From: Gammaproteobacteria bacterium
Lineage (GTDB): Bacteria > Pseudomonadota > Gammaproteobacteria > Thiohalomonadales > Thiohalomonadaceae
Length of the DNA: 64,000 bases
NCBI GenBank assembly: GCA_026196575.1
Contig: JAPHSX010000029.1
Location: 1 to 64,000 of the forward strand
Direction of reading: 5' to 3'
In this document: positions 8,895 to 16,415 of the stretch, piece by piece
Numbering within the stretch: the stretch's first letter is position 1
Layout: each line of letters opens with the position of its first letter
Notes under the pieces: model-generated
Databases searched by the model: none
What the model saw: the letters and a program-made list of their open reading frames with translations, nothing else
What the model was told of the DNA's origin: nothing
Program-made: the position numbers and the translations under genes

Positions 8895-11800
8895 GACACA
8901 CCTCCGGCTGGTCGATCAGGCTCACCGCCAGCGGCTCGCGCCGTCCGCTGTACCAGTCGGTCGAGCAGCTCACCTGCGCCAGCGCCTGCCGCTCCCCCTC
9001 CCAGCGCCGCCAGCCGCTGGCGGGGTTGAAGAGATGAATCGCCTCGGAGTCGGGCTCCTTGGCGGCCAGCAGCAGCCACCCCTTGCCGATCAGCTCCTGC
9101 AGCGGCGGCTGGCGCTGGTAGATTTGGGTCAAGATCCCAGTGGTGGACTCCACCACCACCAGCAGGCGCATCGCCTCGTGGATCTCGACCATCTGCCACG
9201 GCAGCCCGGTGCGCAGGTCATCGTTCGCGCCGTGCATCACCCCCAGCAGACCGGTGATGTTGTGGGTCACCTTGGAGCCGCAGCCGTAGCCGGCGTTGTT
9301 GACGGTGGAGAAGTAGTACTCCAGGTTGATCCCCGCCCCCACCGGCCCGACCGCCAGCAGCACCGACTCCAGCACCCGGCCATCCGCATCCTGGGTGGGG
9401 TCGTAGGAGATCAGGAAGGGGCGGCGGTCGAAAAAGGCGCCACGGGTAACCGCGCGGCGCCCGACCACGGCGAAGGCGTTGGTGGCGTGGCCCAGCTCGG
9501 GGCGCGCCTGGCTGAAGTCGCGGGAGCGGCCGACGCTGTGGCGCCACGCCTGCTCGGGGGTGAGCCGCGCCGTATCGGGGGCCGAGGCGAAGCGGCGCGC
9601 CCGTTCGTGGGCCGAGAGGCGGGCGGCGCTATCGAGCACCTCGCGCAGCGCGGCAAACGGCTCGTGCAGTCCCTCGGGGACAAGGTCAGGGTCGTACCAC
9701 TCAATCGACTCATCACAGGTGTTGTGCTCCGCCCCCACCACCCAGCTATCCTCCGGCAGCAGTAGCCCGCGCGCAGCCAGCAGGGCACGCACCGCCGGAC
9801 GGTTGGCCATCGCCGCAAAGACGCGGGCGGTAGGGCCGCCGTGGCGCCCGGAGCAGGCGCCGCAATCGTAGGCGGAGAGGTGCGGATTGTTCTGGCTGCC
9901 GGAGCCGTGGCCCATCATCACGACCAGCTGCCCCAGCCCCTGGTGCAGACCGATGCCGCGCAGAAAACCCTCCACCCGATCCGCCTGCTCGCGGTCGCTA
10001 AAACCGAGGCGCGGCCGCTCGGGTGTGGGGGCGTCGGCCTCGGCGTCGACCTCGGCGGTAACAATGACACGGGTCGGCACCGCCGGTTCAAGGTGGCGCC
10101 GCCACCGCGCCAGCCACTCGCCGCTACGTTGCGGGGCCAGCACCCGGCCCAGCAGGGTGAGCAGCGCCAGCGGGGCGCTTAGCAGTTGCAGCAGCGCCGC
10201 CTCCAGCAGGCGTTGGCGCATCTCCTGATGCAACAGGTGTTGCAGCCTCAGGCGCCGGGTGCGCCCCCGGTTGTGTTGCACCAGCCGCTCCTCCGCCCCC
10301 GCCTGCGCCACCTCGTCAATCTGGTGTGCCGGGGTGACCACCACCGGGCAGAGTGGCGTCACCTGCTCATCGTCCAGCCCGCGCCAGTTGATCGGCACGC
10401 CGAAGAAGCCAGCGGCCCCCAGGGTCTCGATCTCGGGGTTGAGCTCCTCGAGGTGGCGCCGGATCCCCTCTTCGCGATCGTCGATGCAGAAGACCACCTG
10501 CGCGGCGGGGCGTGTCTGGCGGCTGGCCCAGCGGCCGCGTCCGTGGTTGAGGGTGAGGGCGTTGTAGATCTGCTCGTGGTAGTGGCGCTCATAGGCCTGC
10601 AACCAGAGAAAGCCGCTGCTCTCGTCGTCCAGCTCCAGGGCGCTGAAGAGGGCGGCCAGCTGCCCCTCATCCAGTGCGCGCAGCTCCTCGCCACTCAGCC
10701 CCAGGTGCTGCGCCAGCAAGAAGAGGCGCCAGCCGCTGTCTGCCACCGTGTAACCGCGCCGCGTGTCGGAGGCGGGGCTCTGCTTCCAGGTCCAGATCTT
10801 GTCGGCCAACCCCTGCCACTCCTGGTACTCGTCGCCCACCGCGTAGTGCCCCAGCAGGCGCTGCGCGGCGGTGACCAGATATTCGGGCAGCTGCTGGTTG
10901 AACAGGGTGTGGCGCACATAGAGTTCGGAGCGGCGGCGGTGGAAATACCAGTGCAGCACCTCGATGCTCGCCTCGATACGCCACAGCCGGCGGCAGAGGC
11001 GCTGCGCGTAAATACGCTCCAGCACCAGCCGCACCGCCAGGTAGTCCATCATCTCCACCCGCGCCGGGGTGAGTCCCTGATAGCCGGGGTGGCGGTGGCG
11101 CCACAGGAACATGCCGGACCAGCCAGGCAGCTCCAGCGCGAGCCGCTCCAGGTAGCTGCCCCATTGTGCTTCGGGCAGGCCGAGGCGCTGCAGCTCATCG
11201 CACACCGCGTCGAGCGCCTCATCCGGCAGCAGCTCCAGCTCGTCGCGCCACTCGGGCAGGTCGTCAAACAGCCAGCCGTGATCCTCCTCCGCGCTGTCTC
11301 GCCACTGCCGGTAGAAGCCCTCACCACGCACATCGCCATGCCAGGCGGCGAGCCCCTGATCAAGGTAGGCCCCGAGCTGGCGAATCAGTGCCGGGCGCAG
11401 CTCCTCCATAATGTCATGGCCGGTCAGCGCCAGCAGCAGACCGCGCAGGGTCAGCTCCTCGCCGACGCGCCCCAGCAACCCATCGAGCAGGCGGGTGGCG
11501 GCGCGGCGCATCAGGGTGTGGCACAGCGCCTCATCACCGCCAACCTGGTGGATGGCCTCGGGACCCGCCTCGCTCGCCGCCGCCCCCTGCACATCGAGCA
11601 GGGTGGCCGCCCCCTCGGCGCCAAGGTCGGTCAGCTCCTCCGGATGGAGCAGCTGGTGCTGCAGCCCCAGCCGCTGCAGCGCCGCCTGCCACAACTCGGC
11701 TACCGCCTGCGGCTCGGCCCGGCGACTGCGGTCGAGGATGCGTTTACGGCTGGCGTAGGCAACCCCGTCACGGAAGCGGCCCAATGCCTGCTGCTCCTCC

Positions 11801-12204
11801 ATCTGCCAGTTGAGCTGGCACTGGGTCAGCGCCTCGATCGGCTGCACCATCGCCGCCAGCACCACCTCGGCCTGGGTGAGTTGTAACCCCGCCGCCTCAA
11901 TCAGCGGGGTCTGATGATCAAAGCGCCCGTCCGCCGCCAGCACCGCCAGCAGATCGGCGTGGCTGATCCGCCCCTGCCGATAGTAGGCGCGGAACGCCTC
12001 GCCACTCTGGTAACCGTAGGCCCCGGTCACCTTGCGCGCCGCCGCCAGCGCCTCGGGAAAGTCGAGGTGCTGAAAGCCGTGCAGGGTGTTGTGGTGGATG
12101 AAGTCGCGGATCGGTGCCTGACCCGGCAGCAGGTGTTCCAGATGATCCACTGTCTGGCGCAGCGCCTCGCGGATGGTGCCGGGGATCGGGTGATCGTCGC
12201 TCAT
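8884..12204 (-). CDS. dabA: DabA, DUF2309 probable inorganic-carbon transporter subunit
   Basis: 1106-residue cytoplasmic-face protein of the DUF2309 family (DabA), a beta-carbonic-anhydrase-like subunit that together with DabB accumulates inorganic carbon. The zinc-site residues known from characterised DabA can be read: Cys573 and Asp575 in VVFCIDDREEG, and His766 in MMGHGSGSQNN with Cys781 fifteen residues later in DCGACSG. The His-to-Cys spacing equals that in Halothiobacillus DabA2. The N-terminal HHNTLHGFQHLDFPEAL is also typical. The gene overlaps its upstream neighbour by 4 nt and dabB by 11 nt, so the operon is tightly coupled. Length is at the upper end for the family. Confidence 0.94.
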   Translation of the reverse strand: MSDDHPIPGTIREALRQTVDHLEHLLPGQAPIRDFIHHNTLHGFQHLDFPEALAAARKVTGAYGYQSGEAFRAYYRQGRISHADLLAVLAADGRFDHQTPLIEAAGLQLTQAEVVLAAMVQPIEALTQCQLNWQMEEQQALGRFRDGVAYASRKRILDRSRRAEPQAVAELWQAALQRLGLQHQLLHPEELTDLGAEGAATLLDVQGAAASEAGPEAIHQVGGDEALCHTLMRRAATRLLDGLLGRVGEELTLRGLLLALTGHDIMEELRPALIRQLGAYLDQGLAAWHGDVRGEGFYRQWRDSAEEDHGWLFDDLPEWRDELELLPDEALDAVCDELQRLGLPEAQWGSYLERLALELPGWSGMFLWRHRHPGYQGLTPARVEMMDYLAVRLVLERIYAQRLCRRLWRIEASIEVLHWYFHRRRSELYVRHTLFNQQLPEYLVTAAQRLLGHYAVGDEYQEWQGLADKIWTWKQSPASDTRRGYTVADSGWRLFLLAQHLGLSGEELRALDEGQLAALFSALELDDESSGFLWLQAYERHYHEQIYNALTLNHGRGRWASRQTRPAAQVVFCIDDREEGIRRHLEELNPEIETLGAAGFFGVPINWRGLDDEQVTPLCPVVVTPAHQIDEVAQAGAEERLVQHNRGRTRRLRLQHLLHQEMRQRLLEAALLQLLSAPLALLTLLGRVLAPQRSGEWLARWRRHLEPAVPTRVIVTAEVDAEADAPTPERPRLGFSDREQADRVEGFLRGIGLHQGLGQLVVMMGHGSGSQNNPHLSAYDCGACSGRHGGPTARVFAAMANRPAVRALLAARGLLLPEDSWVVGAEHNTCDESIEWYDPDLVPEGLHEPFAALREVLDSAARLSAHERARRFASAPDTARLTPEQAWRHSVGRSRDFSQARPELGHATNAFAVVGRRAVTRGAFFDRRPFLISYDPTQDADGRVLESVLLAVGPVGAGINLEYYFSTVNNAGYGCGSKVTHNITGLLGVMHGANDDLRTGLPWQMVEIHEAMRLLVVVESTTGILTQIYQRQPPLQELIGKGWLLLAAKEPDSEAIHLFNPASGWRRWEGERQALAQVSCSTDWYSGRREPLAVSLIDQPEVCHGR

Positions 12205-13679
12205 CGTATGGATTCTCCCATGCCGAGAAAGAGGGCACCCAGCTGTGCCACCGAGGCCCCCATCAGCTGCAGCAACGGCGCCGGCACAAAGCCGATGCCG
12301 AGAAAGCCGGCAGTCAGCGCCGAGGCGGCAAACAGCTCGCCGCGCTGCAGGTCGGCCACGCCCTGCATCGAGGGGCGCACCGGCCCGGTAAAGAGGTGGC
12401 CCACGGTGCGCACCGCGTAGGCGGCGCTAATCAGCACCCCGAGGCTGATCACCACCACCCACCAGCCCCAGCGCTCGAAGCCGCCAATAAGGACGTGCAG
12501 CTCGGCGACAAAGCCGGCGGTGCCCGGCATACCCACCGCGCCGATAAAGGCGAGGGAGGTGAAGAGGGCGAAGCGCGGGGTGATGCGCACCAGCGAGCTG
12601 TAGTCATTAATGTCGCGGCTGCCGGTGCGCTCGTAGAGCAGGCCGACCAGCAGAAACAGCGCCGCCGCCACCAAGCCATGGGCCACCATGTGCAACACCG
12701 CACCGGTCAGGCCGATGGTGGAGAGGGTGGCGATACCGAGCAGCACCACCCCCATGTGGCTGACCGAGGAGTAGGCGATCATCCGTTTCAGATCACTCTG
12801 GCGCCACGCCAGCAGGCCGCCATAGAGGATCGCCGTCAGCGCCAGCACCAGCAGCACCCCCTGCATCATCTGCGCCGCCTGCGGCAGCATGGCGCTGACG
12901 CGGATCAGGCCGTAGGCCCCCATCTTCAGCAGCGCCCCCGAGAGCAGGAGGGAGACCGGGGAGGGCGCCTCCACATGGGCCAGCGGCAGCCAGCCGTGCA
13001 GCGGGAAGATCGGCATCTTCACGCCGAAACCAAGCAGAAAACCGAGAAAGATCAGCAGCTGTGTCTCGGCCGAGAGCGCCTGGCCGCCGCGCAGTAGATC
13101 GGCGGCGGCAAAACTGTGGAGCCCCACCACATCGAACACCAGTAGCAGCGACAGCAGCATGAAGACCGAGCCGCCCATGGTGTAGAGCACAAAGTTGAGT
13201 GACGCCCCCTGCCCCCCCTTGCCGCCCCAACCGTTAATGAGGAAGAAGAGCGGGATCAGGGTCAGCTCCCAGAAGACATAGAACAGCAGCCAGTCCTGCG
13301 CCATGAAGACCCCCAGCATCGCCGCCTCCAGCAGCAGCAGCAGGGCGTAGTAACCCCTGGAGCGCTCCGTGATGGAGGCCGAGGCGAGGACGGCGATAAA
13401 ACTGAGCAGTGTCGCCAGCAGCACCATGGGGAAGGAGATACCGTCGATACCGAGGGCGAAATTGGTGCCCAGGCGCGGATTCCACGGCACCGTCACCGCG
13501 AACTGCATCGTCGCCAACGAGCTGTCGAAATGCCACAGCAGGACCCACGCCGGGACAAGCGTCAGCCCCGAGGCCATGATCGCCACCCGGCGCAGCAGCA
13601 CGCGATTGTCGCCCGGCAGCAGGGCGATGAGCAGCGCGCCGAGGAGCGGCGTCAGCAGCAGCAGTGTCAGGCTAGCCAT
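12201..13679 (-). CDS. NuoM-like subunit, first gene of the DAB operon
   Basis: 492-residue NuoM/MrpD-type membrane protein with about 14 hydrophobic segments. The proton-path residues are intact: Glu138 in FYVFWELTLIPLFFL, Lys221 in GFGVKMPIFPLHGW and Lys252 in ALLKMGAYGL. PGTAGFVAEL and HMVAHGLVAAALF are standard NuoM blocks. ATG start with a GGAAGGGG box that occurs twice upstream. It overlaps dabA by 4 nt (ATGA). In simple DAB loci only one NuoL-type partner is present; here this protein is encoded before DabA. Best read as an extra proton-conducting module of an enlarged DAB complex. Confidence 0.87.
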   Translation of the reverse strand: MASLTLLLLTPLLGALLIALLPGDNRVLLRRVAIMASGLTLVPAWVLLWHFDSSLATMQFAVTVPWNPRLGTNFALGIDGISFPMVLLATLLSFIAVLASASITERSRGYYALLLLLEAAMLGVFMAQDWLLFYVFWELTLIPLFFLINGWGGKGGQGASLNFVLYTMGGSVFMLLSLLLVFDVVGLHSFAAADLLRGGQALSAETQLLIFLGFLLGFGVKMPIFPLHGWLPLAHVEAPSPVSLLLSGALLKMGAYGLIRVSAMLPQAAQMMQGVLLVLALTAILYGGLLAWRQSDLKRMIAYSSVSHMGVVLLGIATLSTIGLTGAVLHMVAHGLVAAALFLLVGLLYERTGSRDINDYSSLVRITPRFALFTSLAFIGAVGMPGTAGFVAELHVLIGGFERWGWWVVVISLGVLISAAYAVRTVGHLFTGPVRPSMQGVADLQRGELFAASALTAGFLGIGFVPAPLLQLMGASVAQLGALFLGMGESIR

Positions 13680-13702
13680 TACCCCTTCCCATTACCCCTT
13701 CC
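13677..13702 (-). repeat. Tandem 13-bp duplication of the Shine-Dalgarno plus ATG before the DAB operon
   Basis: The unit GGAAGGGGTAATG (minus strand) is present twice in direct succession. The downstream copy supplies the ribosome site and ATG (13679) of the first NuoM-like gene. The upstream copy supplies an identical site and an out-of-frame ATG (13692) that opens a six-codon frame (MGRGNG, then TAG) overlapping the true start. Confidence 0.75.
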
Positions 13703-13839
13703 CATCCCCGTCCTTTATCATAAATTTATTTGTTGCCGGATTTTCCTGGCTACCGGCGGGGAAACTACCATGAACGGCAGCCACTGTCATGGATCGCCGG
13801 ATAGACGCCGGGGGAATTTCTACCCCGCGGAAAAGCGTT

Positions 13840-13918
13840 TAGCCCGGATGTTTCATGAATTCGCTGTGTGATCAAGAGACAAGCGAGGGCATGTGTAATT
13901 TATGAAATATCCGGGCTA
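13840..13918. repeat. 79-bp imperfect inverted repeat (MITE or REP-like)
   Basis: Terminal arms TAGCCCGGATGTTTCATGAA (from 13840) and its near-complement ending ATATCCGGGCTA (to 13918) match at 20 of 22 positions around a 35-bp centre. It lies in the 276-bp gap between the divergent DAB operon and the CoA-binding gene, which holds no gene. It may be a mobile miniature element or a large hairpin. I have no copy-number information. Confidence 0.75.
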
Positions 13919-13955
13919 GGGTAAGAGGCAGAACAGTCGCCACGCGAGTCACGCC

Positions 13956-14381
13956 ATGAGCTACCACTATCGCCACCCTGACCCCGACGCCCTGCGCACC
14001 CTGCTGCAGCAGGTGAAGAGCATCGCCGTGGTCGGCCTCTCCCCCAACCCCTCACGCCCCAGCCACCGCGTGGCCGCCGCAATGCAGGGCTTTGGCTATC
14101 GCATCATCCCGGTACGCCCGGCAGTGACCGAGGTACTGGGCGAGCGCGCCTACCCCGACCTCTACGCCCTGCCGGTGAAACCCGACCTGGTCGATGTGTT
14201 TCGCGCCCCCGAGCATGTGCCGCCGCTGGTCGACGCCTGCATCGAGCTGGGGATCAGGGCGCTCTGGCTGCAGGATGGGGTAATCAGCGAGGCGGCGGCC
14301 GAGAGGGCAGCCGCCGCCGGCATCACCGTGGTGATGGATCGCTGCATCTATCGTGACTATGTGCGGCTGCTGGGGTCATAG
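13956..14381 (+). CDS. CoA-binding domain protein (YccU-like)
   Basis: 141-residue single-domain protein with a Rossmann-type CoA_binding fold like the N-terminal domain of succinyl-CoA synthetase alpha. Visible blocks are SIAVVGLSPNPSRPSHRVA (nucleotide/CoA loop), YRIIPVRPAV, VDVFRAPEHVPPLVD, LWLQDGVISEAAAERA and VVMDRCIYRDY, the usual YccU/YneT pattern and length. The physiological role is unknown. Single gene, followed after 100 bp by the ferritin-like gene. Confidence 0.9.
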   Translation: MSYHYRHPDPDALRTLLQQVKSIAVVGLSPNPSRPSHRVAAAMQGFGYRIIPVRPAVTEVLGERAYPDLYALPVKPDLVDVFRAPEHVPPLVDACIELGIRALWLQDGVISEAAAERAAAAGITVVMDRCIYRDYVRLLGS

Positions 14382-14482
14382 AGCCAATCATTTATCCACA
14401 CAAACTGCGCCAGATTAACGGTGGAAATCCTTTCCCCCGGCGACCACAGTTACCGTACCACCCGTTACCCGAGGAGCCGATC

Positions 14483-14902
14483 ATGAACATCAGTCGAGAA
14501 GAACTTATTGCCGAGCTGAACAAGGATCTGGAGTGGGAGTATGCCGCCGCGGTGCAGTATGTGCAGCACGCCGCCGCGCTGACCGGCGCCCAGTACGACG
14601 CCATCAAGAAGGAGCTGGTGATCCACTCCCAGGAGGAGATGCAGCACGCGGTGATGCTGGCCGAACAGATCGACTTTCTCGGCGGTGTTCCCACCGTCGA
14701 GGTAGAGCGACGCGAGATCGCCAAGGATCCCCGTCAGATGCTGACCCAGGATCTCGGCGGCGAGGACAACGCCATCGCCCGCTACAAGGCGCGTATCGCC
14801 CAGGCCGAGGCGCTGCAGGAGTACGGCCTGCGCCGTGTCATCGAGGATATCCTCATCCAGGAGGAGGAGCACAAGCGTGACCTGCAGGATGCGCTGGGGT
14901 AG
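14483..14902 (+). CDS. Ferritin-like diiron protein (bacterioferritin family)
   Basis: 139-residue four-helix-bundle protein. The diiron ligands typical of ferritin/bacterioferritin can be read as Glu in LEWEYAAAVQYVQHAA, ExxH in SQEEMQHAVML, Glu in GGEDNAIARY and ExxH in QEEEHKRDLQ. It is shorter than classical Bfr (about 158 residues), so it may be a small ferritin-like or Dps-like iron store or detoxifier. GAGGAG ribosome site 8 nt before the ATG. The 3' end overlaps the sugar dehydrogenase gene by 14 nt. Confidence 0.88.
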   Translation: MNISREELIAELNKDLEWEYAAAVQYVQHAAALTGAQYDAIKKELVIHSQEEMQHAVMLAEQIDFLGGVPTVEVERREIAKDPRQMLTQDLGGEDNAIARYKARIAQAEALQEYGLRRVIEDILIQEEEHKRDLQDALG

Positions 14903-15989
14903 CGCCGCGGCGCTGCTGCTCTGCCTCGGTGGCGCCGCCGCGCCCGGCGCCGAGCCGCCCTTTCGCGTCACTGTCGTTGCCCAGGGGCTGGAGCACCCCT
15001 GGGGCATGGCCTTTCTGCCGGATGGTGGGATCCTGGTAAGTGAGCGGCCCGGACGCCTGCGGCTCATCGAACAGGGAAGGCTCGCGCCGGAGCCCATTGC
15101 GGGCCTGCCGCCAATTGCCGCCGAGGGACAGGGTGGATTGCTCGACGTGGCACTGCACCCGCGCTACGCCGAGAACGGCTGGCTCTATCTCTCCTTCAGC
15201 GCGCGCGGCGAGGGCGGCCTTGGTACCGAGGTGGTGCGCGGTCGGCTGCGGGGTAGGCGCCTGACCGGGGTTGAACCCATCTTCAAGGTGGCGAAGAAGA
15301 GCCATGGCGGACGCCACTTCGGCTCGCGCCTGCTGTTTGACCGCGCCGGCTACCTCTACATCACCCTTGGCGATCGGGGTGATGGGGCGCGGGCGCAACG
15401 CCTGGACGACCACGCCGGCTCCCTCGTTCGCCTGCACGACGATGGCCGCATCCCGCACGACAACCCCTTCATCGGCAAGACGGGGGCGCGCCCCGGGATC
15501 TTCAGTTACGGTCACCGCAACCCGCAGGGGCTTGCCCTGCACCCGCAAACCGGCGAGGTGTGGAGCCACGAACACGGCCCGCAAGGGGGGGACGAGATTA
15601 ACCTTATCCGCGCCGGTCGCAACTACGGCTGGCCGGTGATTACCTACGGCGTCAACTACGGCTGGGGCACGAAAATTGGCGAGGGGACGCACAAGGAGGG
15701 GATGGCGCAGCCGCTCCACTACTGGAACCCCTCCATCGCCCCCTCCGGCATGACCTTCTACAGCGGCGACAAATTCCCGCAATGGCGCGGCAATCTGTTC
15801 GTCGGGGCGCTCAAGTTCCAGCTGCTGGCGCGTCTCGAACTGGATGGCGACCGGGTAATCAGGGAGGAGCGGCTGCTCCAGGGCGAGTTGGGGCGGATCC
15901 GCGACGTGCGCCAGGGACCCGACGGCTACCTTTACCTGCTCACCGACGAGCAGGTGGGCAGGTTGTTGCGCCTGGAACCGCACCCCTGA
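14889..15989 (+). CDS. PQQ-dependent aldose sugar dehydrogenase (Asd/YliI family)
   Basis: Soluble periplasmic six-bladed beta-propeller of the glucose/sorbosone dehydrogenase family, which oxidises aldose sugars with PQQ. The start chosen is the ATG at 14889, which opens a signal peptide (MRWGSAAALLLCLGGAAAPGAE); the track start at 14835 lies deep in the ferritin gene. 366 residues. Typical blocks are LEHPWGMAFLPDGGILVSER, GGRHFGSRLLF, YSYGHRNPQGLALHP-like FSYGHRNPQG, HEHGPQGGDEIN, NYGWPVITYG and ALKFQLLARL. No PQQ biosynthesis genes are visible in the window, so cofactor supply cannot be judged. Confidence 0.92.
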   Translation: MRWGSAAALLLCLGGAAAPGAEPPFRVTVVAQGLEHPWGMAFLPDGGILVSERPGRLRLIEQGRLAPEPIAGLPPIAAEGQGGLLDVALHPRYAENGWLYLSFSARGEGGLGTEVVRGRLRGRRLTGVEPIFKVAKKSHGGRHFGSRLLFDRAGYLYITLGDRGDGARAQRLDDHAGSLVRLHDDGRIPHDNPFIGKTGARPGIFSYGHRNPQGLALHPQTGEVWSHEHGPQGGDEINLIRAGRNYGWPVITYGVNYGWGTKIGEGTHKEGMAQPLHYWNPSIAPSGMTFYSGDKFPQWRGNLFVGALKFQLLARLELDGDRVIREERLLQGELGRIRDVRQGPDGYLYLLTDEQVGRLLRLEPHP

Positions 15990-16107
15990 TAATCCCGACC
16001 CCCGCACCCGGTTATCTGGCCTATACTTGAGGAAAGTCAGGGAAACCCTGGCGAGGCGCCTGCGGCTCATGCGGCAATGCGCCCCATCCACAACGGGAGG
16101 TACAGCC

Positions 16108-16320
16108 ATGACAACCACGACAACGCGATTACCCGTGGAGGGTCCAAATCTCGTCTCCTGCAACATCTGTCACCGCGAGGTACCCCATGCCGAAAGCCTG
16201 GGCGTCGAGGGGCAGGATTATCTCCTCTATTTCTGCGGCCCCGACTGCTACGAGCAGTGGCGGCACGGCACGGAGGGAAAGGGGTCGCCAACAACCGGGC
16301 AGAGGGGTCAGGACAAATAA
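16108..16320 (+). CDS. Small Cys-rich protein (DUF3330-like)
   Basis: 70-residue protein starting MTTTTTRLPVEGPN, preceded by GGGAGG 7 nt upstream; the longer track ORF from 16027 has no ribosome site. It carries CNICHREVP and, 25 residues on, YFCGPDCYEQW, a four-Cys treble-clef arrangement like the DUF3330 proteins often found beside heavy-metal resistance genes. It lies 95 bp upstream of the copper P1B ATPase in the same orientation, so a metal-related accessory role is inferred. The family name is from memory of the motif spacing. Confidence 0.65.
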   Translation: MTTTTTRLPVEGPNLVSCNICHREVPHAESLGVEGQDYLLYFCGPDCYEQWRHGTEGKGSPTTGQRGQDK

Positions 16321-16356
16321 TCGCGGCCAGCCTGCGCTGAACCGTTGCCGCCTCTC

Positions 16357-16370
16357 TCCCCTGGAGGGGA
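16357..16370. promoter_or_regulatory. 14-bp palindrome upstream of the copper ATPase gene
   Basis: TCCCCTGGAGGGGA, 6-bp arms around GG, 46 bp before the ATPase start. Its position and symmetry suit an operator for a metal regulator, but no regulator gene is adjacent and no clear -35/-10 pair frames it. Low-confidence regulatory call. Confidence 0.3.
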
Positions 16371-16415
16371 TGAAGGGGGAGGAGTTACACGATCTCTCTT
16401 TTAAGGAGTGCAATT

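Noticed and set aside
10186-11886. 566-residue plus-strand ORF
   Set aside because: Antisense shadow of dabA.
4314-13679. Reading the NuoL/NuoM genes as part of respiratory complex I or an Mrp antiporter
   Set aside because: No nuoA-K or mrpB-G companions are present, and DUF2309 (dabA) with intact zinc ligands sits inside the operon, which fits a DAB system better.
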